A stretch of DNA of 63,769 nt from Ruminococcus sp. Its GTDB lineage: Bacteria > Bacillota > Clostridia > Oscillospirales > Ruminococcaceae. Shown here piece by piece: positions 15,740 to 25,808 of this stretch (within the stretch, counting starts at the first letter, position 1; every line of letters starts with the position of its first letter). Both the position numbers and the translations under genes were made by a program. The stretch lies in contig JAJQIH010000022.1 of NCBI GenBank assembly GCA_021199305.1, forward strand, positions 1-63,769, read 5' to 3'. The notes under the pieces were generated by a model. The model saw nothing but the letters and a program-made list of their open reading frames with translations, made no database searches and was not told where the DNA came from.

Positions 15740-18610
15740 ATGAAAAAGAATATCAAAGCAATCGGCTTAAAAGCTCGTAATTTCTTCGGGCATGGTTTTA
15801 CGCTGGTTGAAGTCATAATTTGTATGGTTATAATTGCAATAATGGCGGCGGTTGCTGTGCCTTCGGTTTTAGGCTATATCGACTCTGCAAAGGAAACTGC
15901 CGCAGTTTCTGAATGCGAATATGTCGTTGAAGCGGCAGGACTTTTAGGCACCGAGCACGTTTTGGAAACGGGCGTTTTAGCTTATTCAGGAGAAGCGCCT
16001 AACAATATAAATGCCGCTATCACAGCGGATGAGATCCTTGAAAAGGCGGAACTTGAAAACGAAGGGGAAATAGTAAGCTTTTCTTACGACCCGAACGACA
16101 ACACAAGCAGCTACACTCAGCCTACCTATCTTGTGAACAACGACAACGAGGTTGTTGTTTCTGCTGCCAAGAGCTTGTTTTTGGCAAAGCATATAACTCC
16201 TCTGGCTGTGACGGTTGATACATCCGAGTATTCACAAGCAACAGGCGTCAGCCTTACATATCTTGAATATACAGCTTCAAACGGAATTACCGTCTGGTAT
16301 CATAACGACGGCTATAGTGAAACTATAAGCACGGAATTTGAGGAGCATATCCACACAATGGAGCCTTATGCAATTCAGACGGAGCTTACCTGTACTCAGG
16401 ACGAAACGGTGCTGTATAAATGTACGCAGGATGGTTGTACATATAATTACGTTGAGGTTACGGCAAAGGCTGACGGACATAGCTTGGAGGCTGTTGATGC
16501 AGACGAACACGAATGCACAAACGAGCTTCAGGCTCACAAAATTGAAAATGGTACGCTCGTTTCAGATACGCACATCTGTTCCTACTGTGCCGACCACGAT
16601 TTTAGCGACACGGTTACAAAAACGCTGACCGAAGCGACAACCTTTAAGCAGGTTATATATAACGGAGAATATCTTGAAGACAAAACGCTTGCGGCGGGAG
16701 ATTATACTTACTGCTATTGCACAGGTTGCGGAATTGATGTCTATTCAGATGTAGTAAATGTAAGCAACTGGAGGTCTTACCCTTCAGATTCGGTAAGCTA
16801 TGAAGAAAATAAAGTAAGCTTTTATGTAACGGGCGCTGAAAATAACGAAAAAGACCCAGCTTCTACATCCTGCTGGAATTACGACAGCGGGGACAATCTC
16901 GGACCTAATATGGCGCACCTGTACATCGAAAACGACACCAGTGGAACAAAATATGTTCGCTCGTTTACGCTTACATTCAGAGTTGAGTTTGTTGACACGT
17001 ATATCCCAGGCAGCACCGTTAATCTGACGGTTGCCAGCGATATGGGCAGCAGCTTATATACCTATACGATTACTCAAAACTCCGATACCAGCTATTCGGT
17101 TACTATAACAAGCAGCGAGCTGTTTGAGCAAAATGCTACAAACTATGAGCTAAGATACAATAACACATTGGCTCCAGGAAGCTTATATCACTTCTGGATT
17201 GCTTTCGGCTGCGACCTGCAGGATATAGGAACATACTTCTATATCGAAAACTGCAATATAGAATATGTCGATTCTTATGCGACTGAGGTTCAGCTTTACT
17301 ACGAAGGCGACGACATCAGCGATATATCTGCAGTTGATTATATGAGCTGGTTGGTTATTCCTTGCGACTCTGAGGGAAATGAGCTTGGCGATACAAGCGG
17401 TTATGTAGCTCAAAACCCAACCTCCAACCCTATAAGCTTTTATGTGCTGCAAAAGAATGTGTCAACAGATACTACCATTTACTTTAATATATACGACTCA
17501 AGCGGCAGCTGGGCTTATATGGTAGAAATTCCACGAAGCGAGCTTATTGAGAATTTAGGAAAAACTGTTACAAGAACTATTCCTGACCTAAATATCTCGT
17601 CTTCGTCAACAACAACTACTACCACCACAACGACAACGACCACAACCACAACAACTGAGCCGTCGTCTGGCGAAAGCTCAACAACAACTACCACGCCAAC
17701 TACAACTACGACTACCACAACCACAACAACCCAGTCTGCAACCTATACGCCTTCTCTTAGCCTTAAAGTAATTGGCGATGGAAGTGAAACGGTTGATATT
17801 AACATTTCGCCGAAGGGCAATACTCTTGTGCCAGCCTGCGTTTTAAGCGGAATGACAACAGGCGAAAACCGGGAGATAACAGGTCTTACAGACGGCGAAA
17901 CTTATGTAATCTGGATAACTGATATGTCAGGCTATACCTTTACTGTCGAGGGCGAGGAAAGCTTTGAATTTACGTATGATGAAACGACTTCGCTTTCTCT
18001 TACAGCCAAGCTTATAAAGGACGGCGAGGTGGAAATCGATGATCCTGACGATGGCAGGATAAACTTCCGTTTAGCGTTTGACAGCGACCTTAAGTACGAT
18101 GTAGAATATATTGAGGTATGGTACGGCTATAGCTGGGGTGAGTGCGAAACTGTAACAGATCTTACTTACACAAGCGACGGCATTGTAATTGTAAACTACG
18201 AGCCTGATATGAATAAGTGGGTAGATATAACGCTTGTTTTGTATGACAGCGACGGAAATGTAATTGCCAAAAGCGATTCGATAGCTTCATCAGTCTGGAG
18301 AGATTGCACAGACGGCTTGACTATTGAAACTACAATTTCTGCCGAGCTTGTGAAGATTAACGTAGTATGTAGCGATTATTCTGACCTTATTGGTGCGGAG
18401 ATTTATGACGGCTATACTCAGCTTACATGGATTGACGTTTCACCACAGGATGAAAACATTTGCGCATATTATCTCGACCTGAACGACATCAGCAACGACG
18501 AAATTACAATAAAGCTCTGGACTGGTAGCTGGAGCGTAAAGACAGCTACAGCATCAGTTGATACTCTTAAAGAGAATATTGGCAAAACCTATACCGTAGT
18601 GGTAGGATAG
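15740..18610 (+). CDS. very large type IV prepilin-like surface protein
   Basis: This 956-residue protein begins with a class III (type IV pilin/pseudopilin) signal. A short basic leader ends in Gly19, and the mature end is FTLVEVIICMVIIAIMAAVA with the required Glu at position +5. Typical pilins have 130-200 residues, so about 880 residues here are extra. They include a Cys-rich region (about 220-330), beta-rich regions, a linker of two long threonine runs (about residues 620-668) and two or three C-terminal Ig-like domains. No other pilus gene lies nearby, so assembly would need a peptidase and ATPase encoded elsewhere. Ruminococcus albus has a pilin-like cellulose-binding protein (CbpC), so an adhesin role is plausible but unproven. 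Confidence 0.85.
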   Translation: MKKNIKAIGLKARNFFGHGFTLVEVIICMVIIAIMAAVAVPSVLGYIDSAKETAAVSECEYVVEAAGLLGTEHVLETGVLAYSGEAPNNINAAITADEILEKAELENEGEIVSFSYDPNDNTSSYTQPTYLVNNDNEVVVSAAKSLFLAKHITPLAVTVDTSEYSQATGVSLTYLEYTASNGITVWYHNDGYSETISTEFEEHIHTMEPYAIQTELTCTQDETVLYKCTQDGCTYNYVEVTAKADGHSLEAVDADEHECTNELQAHKIENGTLVSDTHICSYCADHDFSDTVTKTLTEATTFKQVIYNGEYLEDKTLAAGDYTYCYCTGCGIDVYSDVVNVSNWRSYPSDSVSYEENKVSFYVTGAENNEKDPASTSCWNYDSGDNLGPNMAHLYIENDTSGTKYVRSFTLTFRVEFVDTYIPGSTVNLTVASDMGSSLYTYTITQNSDTSYSVTITSSELFEQNATNYELRYNNTLAPGSLYHFWIAFGCDLQDIGTYFYIENCNIEYVDSYATEVQLYYEGDDISDISAVDYMSWLVIPCDSEGNELGDTSGYVAQNPTSNPISFYVLQKNVSTDTTIYFNIYDSSGSWAYMVEIPRSELIENLGKTVTRTIPDLNISSSSTTTTTTTTTTTTTTTTEPSSGESSTTTTTPTTTTTTTTTTTQSATYTPSLSLKVIGDGSETVDINISPKGNTLVPACVLSGMTTGENREITGLTDGETYVIWITDMSGYTFTVEGEESFEFTYDETTSLSLTAKLIKDGEVEIDDPDDGRINFRLAFDSDLKYDVEYIEVWYGYSWGECETVTDLTYTSDGIVIVNYEPDMNKWVDITLVLYDSDGNVIAKSDSIASSVWRDCTDGLTIETTISAELVKINVVCSDYSDLIGAEIYDGYTQLTWIDVSPQDENICAYYLDLNDISNDEITIKLWTGSWSVKTATASVDTLKENIGKTYTVVVG

Positions 18611-18625
18611 GATATTTACAAAAAA

Positions 18626-18660
18626 CAAAGAGTCAGGCGATACTTGCCTGGCTCTTTTTG
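18626..18660 (+). terminator. intrinsic terminator after the prepilin-like gene
   Basis: AAAGAGTCAGGC pairs with GCCTGGCTCTTT (one G-T pair), followed by a T-run. Confidence 0.9.
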
Positions 18661-18680
18661 TGTATATTGATTTTATCAAA

Positions 18681-18714
18681 ACAAAAAGCCTGCTCGGTGT
18701 CTTGAGCAGGCTTT
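18681..18714 (-). terminator. intrinsic terminator of gap
   Basis: AAAGCCTGCTC and GAGCAGGCTTT form an 11-base-pair stem. Read on the minus strand it is followed by TTTTTGTTTT. Confidence 0.9.
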
Positions 18715-18734
18715 AGCATCAGCAAAATCTTAAA

Positions 18735-19772
18735 TTAGTCGATTTCTGCAAAGTACTTGATTGTTCTTACCATCTGGCTTGTGTAAGAATTTTCATTGTC
18801 GTACCAGGAAACAACCTGAACTTCGTAAAGTCCATTTCCAAGCTCGCAAACCATTGTCTGAGTTGCGTCAAAGAGTGAACCATATCTCATTCCGATAACG
18901 TCAGAAGAAACGATAGGATCCTCGTTGTAACCGAAGCTCTCAGAAGCAGCAGCCTTCATAGCAGCGTTGATGCCTTCCTTAGTAACATTCTCGCCCTTAA
19001 CAACAGCTGTAAGAATTGTTGTAGAACCTGTTGGAACAGGAACTCTCTGAGCAGAACCGATGAGCTTGCCGTTGAGCTCAGGAATTACAAGGCCGATAGC
19101 CTTAGCAGCACCTGTTGAGTTAGGAACGATGTTAGCAGCTCCTGCTCTTGCTCTTCTGAGGTCGCCCTTTCTGTGAGGACCGTCAAGAATCATCTGGTCG
19201 CCTGTGTAAGCGTGAATTGTTGACATAATACCGCTCTGAATTTCAGCGTACTTGTTAAGTGTGTTAGCCATTGGAGCAAGACAGTTTGTTGTGCATGAAG
19301 CAGCAGAAATAATCTTGTCCTCGCTTGTAAGAGTACCCTCGTTTACAGAATAAACGATAGTCTTGAGGTCGCTTCCAGCAGGTGCTGAAATAACAACCTT
19401 CTTAGCACCAGCATCGATATGAGCCTGGCTCTTGTCCTTTGAGCAGTAGAAACCTGTACATTCAAGTACAACGTCTACGCCGATTTCACCCCAAGGAAGC
19501 TCTGCAGCGTTAGCCTTAGCGTAAATCTTAAGTGTTTTACCGTCAACAGTAATTGTATTAGCCTCGTCGTCAGCTTCTACAGTATGAAGACCCTCACCGA
19601 TAGTACCACAGTAACCACCCTGAGCTGTGTCATACTTTAAAAGATTTGCAAGCATTGAAGGCTTAGTAAGATCGTTGATAGCAACTACTTCGTAACCTTC
19701 TGCACCAAACATCTGTCTGAATGCAAGACGACCGATACGGCCGAAACCATTAATTGCGACTTTAACTGCCAT
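18735..19772 (-). CDS. gap: glyceraldehyde-3-phosphate dehydrogenase, type I
   Basis: This 345-residue cytosolic glycolytic enzyme converts glyceraldehyde 3-phosphate to 1,3-bisphosphoglycerate with NAD and phosphate. The Rossmann start is INGFGRIGR (residues 7-15). The catalytic Cys lies in [11 protein letters not shown] near residue 157, and SWYDNENSY is at the C-terminal end. The length is normal. It is a single-gene unit with a strong promoter, an AGGAGG ribosome site at 19781-19786 and its own terminator, as expected for an abundant enzyme. Confidence 0.98.
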   Translation of the reverse strand: MAVKVAINGFGRIGRLAFRQMFGAEGYEVVAINDLTKPSMLANLLKYDTAQGGYCGTIGEGLHTVEADDEANTITVDGKTLKIYAKANAAELPWGEIGVDVVLECTGFYCSKDKSQAHIDAGAKKVVISAPAGSDLKTIVYSVNEGTLTSEDKIISAASCTTNCLAPMANTLNKYAEIQSGIMSTIHAYTGDQMILDGPHRKGDLRRARAGAANIVPNSTGAAKAIGLVIPELNGKLIGSAQRVPVPTGSTTILTAVVKGENVTKEGINAAMKAAASESFGYNEDPIVSSDVIGMRYGSLFDATQTMVCELGNGLYEVQVVSWYDNENSYTSQMVRTIKYFAEID

Positions 19773-19806
19773 AATTAAAATACCTCCTAAAAATTTTCAT
19801 GGTTAT

Positions 19807-19835
19807 ATTTTACACCATTTAAGTTAAAAATGCAA
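19807..19835 (-). promoter_or_regulatory. promoter of gap
   Basis: On the minus strand TTGCAT (19835-19830) and TAAAAT (19812-19807) are separated by 17 bases, with TGGTG before the -10. Confidence 0.8.
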
Positions 19836-19938
19836 GTCCCTAAGAAAAAATAGGAGTTAAATAATGTAAAATTTCCCTGACTTGATTGAAAAATTGACTT
19901 TTTTCGGCAAGACTTTGTGTAATTCGACTAAAAATTCA

Positions 19939-21777
19939 TCACTTCATCTGTGATATAATTTCCAAAAGAGCGTCCGCTGCTTCGTCGTTTACACCAATTG
20001 CTTTTTTGATTTCCTCTTTTGTAGCACTTTTAAGCTCCGCCTTTGTCTTAAAGGTCATAATGAGCTTTTTCGCTTTGACCTCTCCGACGCCCCGAACGGT
20101 AGTAAGCTCGCTCGCAAAGGTTTTCTTCTTGTGCTTTTTAGACTGGAAATCAACCGAGTATCTGTGAACCTCGTCCTGAATGGTTGTAATCAGGTTAAAC
20201 GCTTCCTTGAATCTTGAAACGCTGATTTCGCCGCCGCTTGTAGCAATAGCCCTTGTGCGGTGCTTTGAATCCTTTACCAATCCATACAGCGGAATGTCAA
20301 GCGACATATCCTTTAAAACCTCTGCTACTGCGTTGACGTGACCCTTGCCGCCGTCGAGAAAAATAAGGTCCGGGCGAGTTGAAAAGCTCTCGTCCTCCTT
20401 GTCGTCAAGGTGAGATAGCCTTCTTCTTAAAACCTCCTGCATACAAGCGTAGTCGTTCTGGTATTCAACAGTCTTTATCGTAAACTTTCGATAGTGGCTT
20501 TTAAGCGGCTTGCCGTTTTTGAACACAACCATTCCGCCGACCATATTTTCGCTTGCGAGGTTTGAAATATCGTAGCACTCTATAAATTCGGGCGTTTTTT
20601 CAAGCCCTAACAGATCCCTCAGCTGTTCAAGCGCCGAGATATATTTGCTCTTTATTCCTATCTTCTGAGAAAGCTTTTCGCTCGAATTTGCCTTGGCAAG
20701 AGTAACAAGCCGAAGCATTTCGCCACGCTGCGGGACGGTAAGCTGAATTTTTCTTCCCGCCTTTTCTGATAAATACTGCGTGGTAAGCTCCTCGTCGGAA
20801 AATTCGCCGTCGAGGTAAATCCTTTTCGGAATGCTTCTGTCCTCGTAAAAGCGAAGAATAAAATCCGTCCTCAGCTTTCTTTCCTCTTCTGGCTGACCGA
20901 TAAAAAAGCTCTGCTTGTCAAAAAGCCTGCCGTCACGGTACATCATAACGCTTATACAGCATTCGTCGCCGTTTACAGCTACTCCTATAAAGTCTGTATC
21001 ATCAATACTGAGTCCTACAACCCTCTGGTTTTCGGCAGCCTTCTTAATAGCGTAAATCTGATCTCTTAGCTTTGCTGCAAGCTCAAAATCAAGCTCCTCA
21101 GCCGCTTGGTTCATCTCATCGGTAAGCCGCTCAACCGACTTTACCGAGCCGTTTTTGATGTATGATACGGCGTTTTGAACAAACGCCTTGTACTGACTTT
21201 CGGAAAATTCTCCCGTACAAACGCCCATACATCTCTTTATGTGGTGGTTAAGGCATGGCCTTGTCTTTTTAAAATCCGCCGGGAATTTTTTGTTGCAGGT
21301 ATAAAGACCGAAAACCTTATTAGCCTCCTCGACCGCCTGCTTTACAGCGAATGAGCTTGTATACGGGCCTATATACTCACAGCCGTCGTCCTCCTTCTGA
21401 AGAACCGCCCGAAGCTTCGGGTACGGCTCGTTTGTGACCTTGATATAGCTGTATCCCTTGTCGTCCTTTAAAAGGATGTTGTACTTCGGCTTGTATTGCT
21501 TTATAAGCGAGCATTCAAGCACCAGCGCTTCAAACTCCGATGTTGTAACAATAAAATCATAGTCGTATACAAGCGACACCATTTTAGCTACCTTTGGAAG
21601 ATGGTCGGCATTTTCACGAAAATAGCTGGTAACCCGGTTTTTGAGGTTTTTTGCTTTTCCTATATATATAATCTTCCCACTTTCGTTTTTCATAATGTAG
21701 CAGCCAGGCTCAGTTGTTAAGAGCGAGGTTTTTTCACGAAGGTAGGGAAGTCTTTTGTTCTGATTTACATCTATCAT
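19939..21777 (-). CDS. uvrC: excinuclease ABC subunit C
   Basis: This 612-residue endonuclease makes both incisions in nucleotide excision repair with UvrA and UvrB. It has the N-terminal GIY-YIG domain (CYIMKNESGKIIYIGKAKN), a UVR domain (MNQAAEELDFELAAKLRDQI), an RNase H-like C-terminal nuclease domain and a terminal helix-hairpin-helix (VRGVGEVKAKKLI). A longer reading from an ATG at 21843 adds 22 residues. That start would lie at the transcription start predicted from the promoter at 21848-21876. The ATG at 21777 (MIDVNQNKRLPYLREK) fits family N-termini. Confidence 0.95.
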   Translation of the reverse strand: MIDVNQNKRLPYLREKTSLLTTEPGCYIMKNESGKIIYIGKAKNLKNRVTSYFRENADHLPKVAKMVSLVYDYDFIVTTSEFEALVLECSLIKQYKPKYNILLKDDKGYSYIKVTNEPYPKLRAVLQKEDDGCEYIGPYTSSFAVKQAVEEANKVFGLYTCNKKFPADFKKTRPCLNHHIKRCMGVCTGEFSESQYKAFVQNAVSYIKNGSVKSVERLTDEMNQAAEELDFELAAKLRDQIYAIKKAAENQRVVGLSIDDTDFIGVAVNGDECCISVMMYRDGRLFDKQSFFIGQPEEERKLRTDFILRFYEDRSIPKRIYLDGEFSDEELTTQYLSEKAGRKIQLTVPQRGEMLRLVTLAKANSSEKLSQKIGIKSKYISALEQLRDLLGLEKTPEFIECYDISNLASENMVGGMVVFKNGKPLKSHYRKFTIKTVEYQNDYACMQEVLRRRLSHLDDKEDESFSTRPDLIFLDGGKGHVNAVAEVLKDMSLDIPLYGLVKDSKHRTRAIATSGGEISVSRFKEAFNLITTIQDEVHRYSVDFQSKKHKKKTFASELTTVRGVGEVKAKKLIMTFKTKAELKSATKEEIKKAIGVNDEAADALLEIISQMK

Positions 21778-21847
21778 ATTTAAGCTCCAGATTGTCAAGC
21801 GGTGTTTGACACAGAAAAGAAGTGAAACAGTTCGCTCATACACAATA

Positions 21848-21876
21848 ATTTTACCATAAAAAATACGCTCCGTAAA
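21848..21876 (-). promoter_or_regulatory. promoter of uvrC
   Basis: On the minus strand TTTACG and TAAAAT are separated by 17 bases, with ATGG before the -10. It is divergent from the promoter at 21917-21945. Confidence 0.6.
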
Positions 21877-21916
21877 GACTTTTTTTATATAATCTGCTAT
21901 TTTTGAAAAGCGAACG

Positions 21917-21945
21917 TTGATTTTTTCTCAAAAAAGTTCTATACT
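21917..21945 (+). promoter_or_regulatory. promoter of the permease gene
   Basis: TTGATT (21917-21922) and TATACT (21940-21945) have a 17-base spacer. The -10 is 57 bases upstream of the ATG at 22002. Confidence 0.7.
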
Positions 21946-22001
21946 AAAATATGGTGAATATTACAGAAAACGCAAGGTTTTCTAATAAGGAGGAGATAGA
22001 A

Positions 22002-23354
22002 ATGTTCGCTGAAATTGTGGCGGTTGTTATTTTTATTGCCATGTTTGTGTTGATTGTAAGTGAGAAGATAGAGCGACACATCATTACTCTTGTCTGTGCG
22101 GCGTTGACGATTATTTTCGTCTTTGGAATAGGACTGCACAGTCTTACAGCAATCGATGAAACTCTGAATGTCAGAAGTATTTTTACTACCAGCTTCTGGT
22201 ATCAGGCAGGCGAAGCAAGCGAATCGTCAAGCGGAATTAACTGGTCGACTATCATTTTCATCGCAGGAATGATGATAATGGTAGAGGGAATGGCAATGGT
22301 AGGATTTTTCAGGTGGCTTTGTATGAAGCTTGCAAAGCTCGTTCACTACAAGCCTATCCCGATTTTCGTTACATTTATGATATTGTCGGCTTGCCTTGCA
22401 ATGTTTATCGACAGTATAACGGTAATACTATTCTTAGCAGCTTGTACAGTTGAGCTTGCAAGAATGCTGAAGTTTAATCCGATACCTGTTATTCTGACTG
22501 AAATCTTTTGCGCGAACCTCGGAGGTTCATCTACAATGTGTGGAGATCCGCCGAACATTATCGTCGGAACATCTCTCGGTTACACATTTACAGATTTCAT
22601 TACAAATACTGGTGTAATCGCAGGAATTTCGCTGATTGTAGTAGTTATATTTTTCTACTTCGTTTTGAGAAACAAAATCACAACAGGCGAAAAGATAGAC
22701 CCTGAGTCGCTTGATTTTGACCCAGCGTCTGTAATTACCGATAAGAAGAAATTTGTTTTAAGCACTCTTATATTCCTTCTCGCAGTTGTCCTTCTGGTAA
22801 CTCACGCTATGACAGGACTTACAGTAGCTATGATAGGCGTTGGAATCGCAGTTTTAACCCTTATCGTTTCTGGAAAGAATTTCCTGACTATTCTCAAGAA
22901 GGTAGATTACAAAACACTGCTGTTCTTTGTAGGCTTGTTTGTAGTAGTCGGCGGACTGGAGCAGACAGGAATTCTGGAGCTTTTAGCTGGCGTTATCGAA
23001 ACGCTGAGCGGCGGAAATGCTTACATAATGATAGCTATTATCCTTTGGGGTTCAGCTATTGCGAGCGCATTTATCGACAACATTCCATTTGCTGCTACTA
23101 TGATTCCTGTTATCAGCGCACTTGCTGAAACATCAGGAGTTCCGCTCAACGTAATGGCATGGACGCTTTCATTAGGAACCGATATAGGCGGAAGCGCAAC
23201 TCCAATCGGAGCTTCAGCAAACGTAGTCGGAATAGCAGTAGCTTCAAAGGAAGGCTATCCTATAAGCTGGAAGAAATATTGCACAGTTCTTGCGCCAGCA
23301 ACGATTATTGTGCTTGTAATTTCAATGGCTTGTATTTATTTGAGATATCTGTAA
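22002..23354 (+). CDS. ArsB/NhaD-type ion permease (SLC13-like)
   Basis: This 450-residue membrane protein has about ten to twelve helices and the two half-repeat signatures of the ion transporter superfamily: SSTMCGDPPNIIVG in the first half and GTDIGGSATPIGASANVVG in the second. Relatives move arsenite, Na+/H+ or dicarboxylates. No arsenic regulator or reductase gene is adjacent, so the substrate stays open. The ATG at 22002 has an AAGGAGGAG ribosome site (21987-21995), so I reject an upstream in-frame ATG at 21951. It is followed 20 bases later by the cytidylate-kinase-like gene. Confidence 0.88.
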   Translation: MFAEIVAVVIFIAMFVLIVSEKIERHIITLVCAALTIIFVFGIGLHSLTAIDETLNVRSIFTTSFWYQAGEASESSSGINWSTIIFIAGMMIMVEGMAMVGFFRWLCMKLAKLVHYKPIPIFVTFMILSACLAMFIDSITVILFLAACTVELARMLKFNPIPVILTEIFCANLGGSSTMCGDPPNIIVGTSLGYTFTDFITNTGVIAGISLIVVVIFFYFVLRNKITTGEKIDPESLDFDPASVITDKKKFVLSTLIFLLAVVLLVTHAMTGLTVAMIGVGIAVLTLIVSGKNFLTILKKVDYKTLLFFVGLFVVVGGLEQTGILELLAGVIETLSGGNAYIMIAIILWGSAIASAFIDNIPFAATMIPVISALAETSGVPLNVMAWTLSLGTDIGGSATPIGASANVVGIAVASKEGYPISWKKYCTVLAPATIIVLVISMACIYLRYL

Positions 23355-23374
23355 GGTTTTTGGGGGTGTAAGTT

Positions 23375-23968
23375 ATGAGTCAGATGATTATATCTATTGG
23401 ACGTGAATATGGTAGCGGCGGACACGAGATTGCTCAGAAGCTTTCTGAAAAGCTTGGCATTGCTATGTACGACAGAAATATGCTTGAAAGCATAGCTGAG
23501 TACAAGGGTGTTGATTATAGCGAGCTTCAGAAGTACGACGAGGCTCCGAGAAATAAGCTTATGACCAGAACTATCAAGGGAATGAGCTCATCTCACGAGG
23601 ACAATATCGCCCATATGCAGTTCGATTACCTGAAGGATAAGGCTGAAAGCGGCGAAAGCTTTGTAGTTGTCGGAAGATGTGCTGAAACTGTTCTGAAGGA
23701 CTATGAAGGCCTGGTGTCGTTCTTTGTTCTCGGAGATAAAGAGAGCAGAATTCAAAGAACTGCAAGAGTAAGAAATATGTCTTATGATGAAGCTAAAAGT
23801 GCGGTTTCACGTCACGACAGAAGCAGAAAGTTTTATCATAACAGATACAGCGATGTAAAGTGGGGCGACTCAAGAAACTACGATATTACTATAAACAGCA
23901 GTAAAATCGGCGTTGATGAGGTTGTAAATATCCTGCTTGAGTATATCGACAAGAGATTTAACAAGTAG
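23375..23968 (+). CDS. cytidylate kinase-like family protein
   Basis: This 197-residue P-loop protein has Walker A-like GREYGSGGHEIAQKL (residues 9-23). VVVGRCAETVL and an Arg-rich lid segment (RIQRTARVRNMSYDEAK) are typical of the cytidylate kinase-like family widespread in Clostridia. It is distinct from the housekeeping Cmk. Members usually lie beside permeases or signalling genes and their substrate is unclear. Co-transcription with the permease upstream is likely. Confidence 0.85.
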   Translation: MSQMIISIGREYGSGGHEIAQKLSEKLGIAMYDRNMLESIAEYKGVDYSELQKYDEAPRNKLMTRTIKGMSSSHEDNIAHMQFDYLKDKAESGESFVVVGRCAETVLKDYEGLVSFFVLGDKESRIQRTARVRNMSYDEAKSAVSRHDRSRKFYHNRYSDVKWGDSRNYDITINSSKIGVDEVVNILLEYIDKRFNK

Positions 23969-23979
23969 TAAAGACTAAA

Positions 23980-24009
23980 AAGGCGGACACTTAAGTTCGT
24001 CTTTTTTTC
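23980..24009 (+). terminator. intrinsic terminator
   Basis: AAGGCGGAC and GTTCGTCTT form a 9-base-pair stem with two G-T pairs, followed by seven Ts. Confidence 0.75.
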
Positions 24010-24019
24010 TCTTTTGATA

Positions 24020-24048
24020 TTGCAATATGCGTCATTTAATGATATACT
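24020..24048 (+). promoter_or_regulatory. promoter of fhs
   Basis: TTGCAA (24020-24025) and TATACT (24043-24048) are separated by 17 bases, with AATGA before the -10. Confidence 0.75.
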
Positions 24049-24107
24049 TTTAATATATGGAAATATGTGCACAATTATATAGTGTGAGTTTTGTGGAGGT
24101 AAATACT

Positions 24108-25784
24108 ATGCTTACAGATATTGAAATAGCTCAGAATGCGAAGATGTTAAAAATTACAGAGGTCGCTAAGAATTTAGGTATCGGTGAAGAGGACATCGAG
24201 CCTTATGGACATTATAAGGCGAAGCTCTCTGAAAATTTGTTTAAGAAAACTGCTGACAAGCCAGACGGAAAGCTGATACTTGTAACAGCAATAAACCCTA
24301 CTCCTGCGGGAGAGGGAAAGACAACCATTTCAGTAGGACTTGCTGAAAGTATGGCGAAGATTGGAAAAAATGCTGTGCTTGCGCTCAGAGAGCCTTCTCT
24401 CGGACCAGTTTTCGGAATCAAGGGCGGAGCTGCTGGCGGCGGCTATGCTCAGGTTGTTCCAATGGAGGATATAAATCTTCATTTCACAGGCGATATGCAC
24501 GCTATTACTGCGGCGAACAATCTTCTTTGCGCGCTGATTGACAATCATTTGCAGCAGGGAAATCCTCTGAGAATTGACCAGAGAAGGATACTCTTCAAGA
24601 GATGTATGGATATGAACGACCGTGCGCTCAGATACATAAATGTAGGACTTGGCGGAAAGGTAAACGGAGTACCCCGTGAGGACGGCTTTAACATTACGGT
24701 TGCGAGTGAAATTATGGCGATTTTGTGCCTTGCAAGCGACCTTGACGACCTCAAAAAGCGTCTTGAGAAAATTTTGGTAGCTTATGACCTTGACGGAAAT
24801 CCGGTTTATGCCAAGGACTTAAAGGGCTGCGGCGCAATGACAGCTCTTTTAAAGGATGCTTTAAAGCCAAACCTTGTGCAGACGCTTGAAAATACCCCTG
24901 CTATTATGCACGGCGGACCGTTTGCAAATATTGCTCACGGATGTAACTCGGTAAGAGCAACAAAGCTTGCGCTGAAGCTCGGAGATTATTGCATTACAGA
25001 AGCAGGCTTCGGTGCAGATTTAGGAGCTGAAAAGTTTCTGGATATCAAGTGTCGCTTTGCTGGACTTTCACCAGACTGCGTAGTTCTGGTTGCAACTATA
25101 AGAGCGCTGAAGTATAACGGCGGCGTTGCAAAGGCTGACCTTCAGCAGGAAAACGTAGAAGCTCTTAAAAAGGGAATAGTAAACCTTAAAACTCACATCG
25201 AAAATATGCACAAGTACGGTCTGCCTGTAGTAGTTGCAATAAACCGTTTCTATACGGATACTGACGCTGAAATTGAAGTTATAAAGAGCTTTTGCAAGGA
25301 AATGGGCGTAGAGGTTTCTTTAGCTGAAATTTTCGCAAAGGGCGGCGAAGGCGGAACCGACCTTGCTCAAAAGGTTTGCGATACGATCGATAAAAATGAG
25401 GGCAGGACAAACTTTAAGCCAATATATGACGAAAAGCTTCCTGTCAAGGAAAAGCTTGAAATTATCGCTAAGGAAATCTATCGTGCCGACGGCGTAGTTT
25501 ATACAGCTCAGGCGGAAAAATCCTTAAAGGAGATAAACGCTTTGGGATATTCTGATATTCCTGTCTGCGTTGCCAAAACGCAATACTCGCTTTCAGACGA
25601 CCCGACCAAGCTCGGAAAGCCTGAGAACTTCAACATAACCGTCCGTGACTTAAAGCTTTCAGCAGGAGCAGGCTTCGTTGTAGCCTTAACGGGGGATATT
25701 ATGACAATGCCGGGACTTCCAAAGGTTCCTGCCGCTGAAAAGATTGACTGCGACAACGACGGATTTATTACCGGATTGTTTTAA
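24108..25784 (+). CDS. fhs: formate-tetrahydrofolate ligase
   Basis: This 558-residue enzyme makes 10-formyl-THF from formate, THF and ATP for purine synthesis and fMet-tRNA formylation. In acetogens it also serves the methyl branch of the Wood-Ljungdahl pathway. The ATP site is TPAGEGKTT (about residue 65), followed by [36 protein letters not shown] lies near the middle. An in-frame ATG at 24057 would add 17 residues, but the ATG at 24108 has a GGAGG site at 24095-24099 and matches the family N-terminus (MLTDIEIAQ). The next gene follows after 24 bases. Confidence 0.97.
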   Translation: MLTDIEIAQNAKMLKITEVAKNLGIGEEDIEPYGHYKAKLSENLFKKTADKPDGKLILVTAINPTPAGEGKTTISVGLAESMAKIGKNAVLALREPSLGPVFGIKGGAAGGGYAQVVPMEDINLHFTGDMHAITAANNLLCALIDNHLQQGNPLRIDQRRILFKRCMDMNDRALRYINVGLGGKVNGVPREDGFNITVASEIMAILCLASDLDDLKKRLEKILVAYDLDGNPVYAKDLKGCGAMTALLKDALKPNLVQTLENTPAIMHGGPFANIAHGCNSVRATKLALKLGDYCITEAGFGADLGAEKFLDIKCRFAGLSPDCVVLVATIRALKYNGGVAKADLQQENVEALKKGIVNLKTHIENMHKYGLPVVVAINRFYTDTDAEIEVIKSFCKEMGVEVSLAEIFAKGGEGGTDLAQKVCDTIDKNEGRTNFKPIYDEKLPVKEKLEIIAKEIYRADGVVYTAQAEKSLKEINALGYSDIPVCVAKTQYSLSDDPTKLGKPENFNITVRDLKLSAGAGFVVALTGDIMTMPGLPKVPAAEKIDCDNDGFITGLF

Positions 25785-25808
25785 ACTTTCAAAGCTGGAG
25801 GACATTTT

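Noticed and set aside
21778-21843. 22-residue N-terminal extension of UvrC
   Set aside because: Its start lies at the predicted transcription start, and the extra residues do not match the family.
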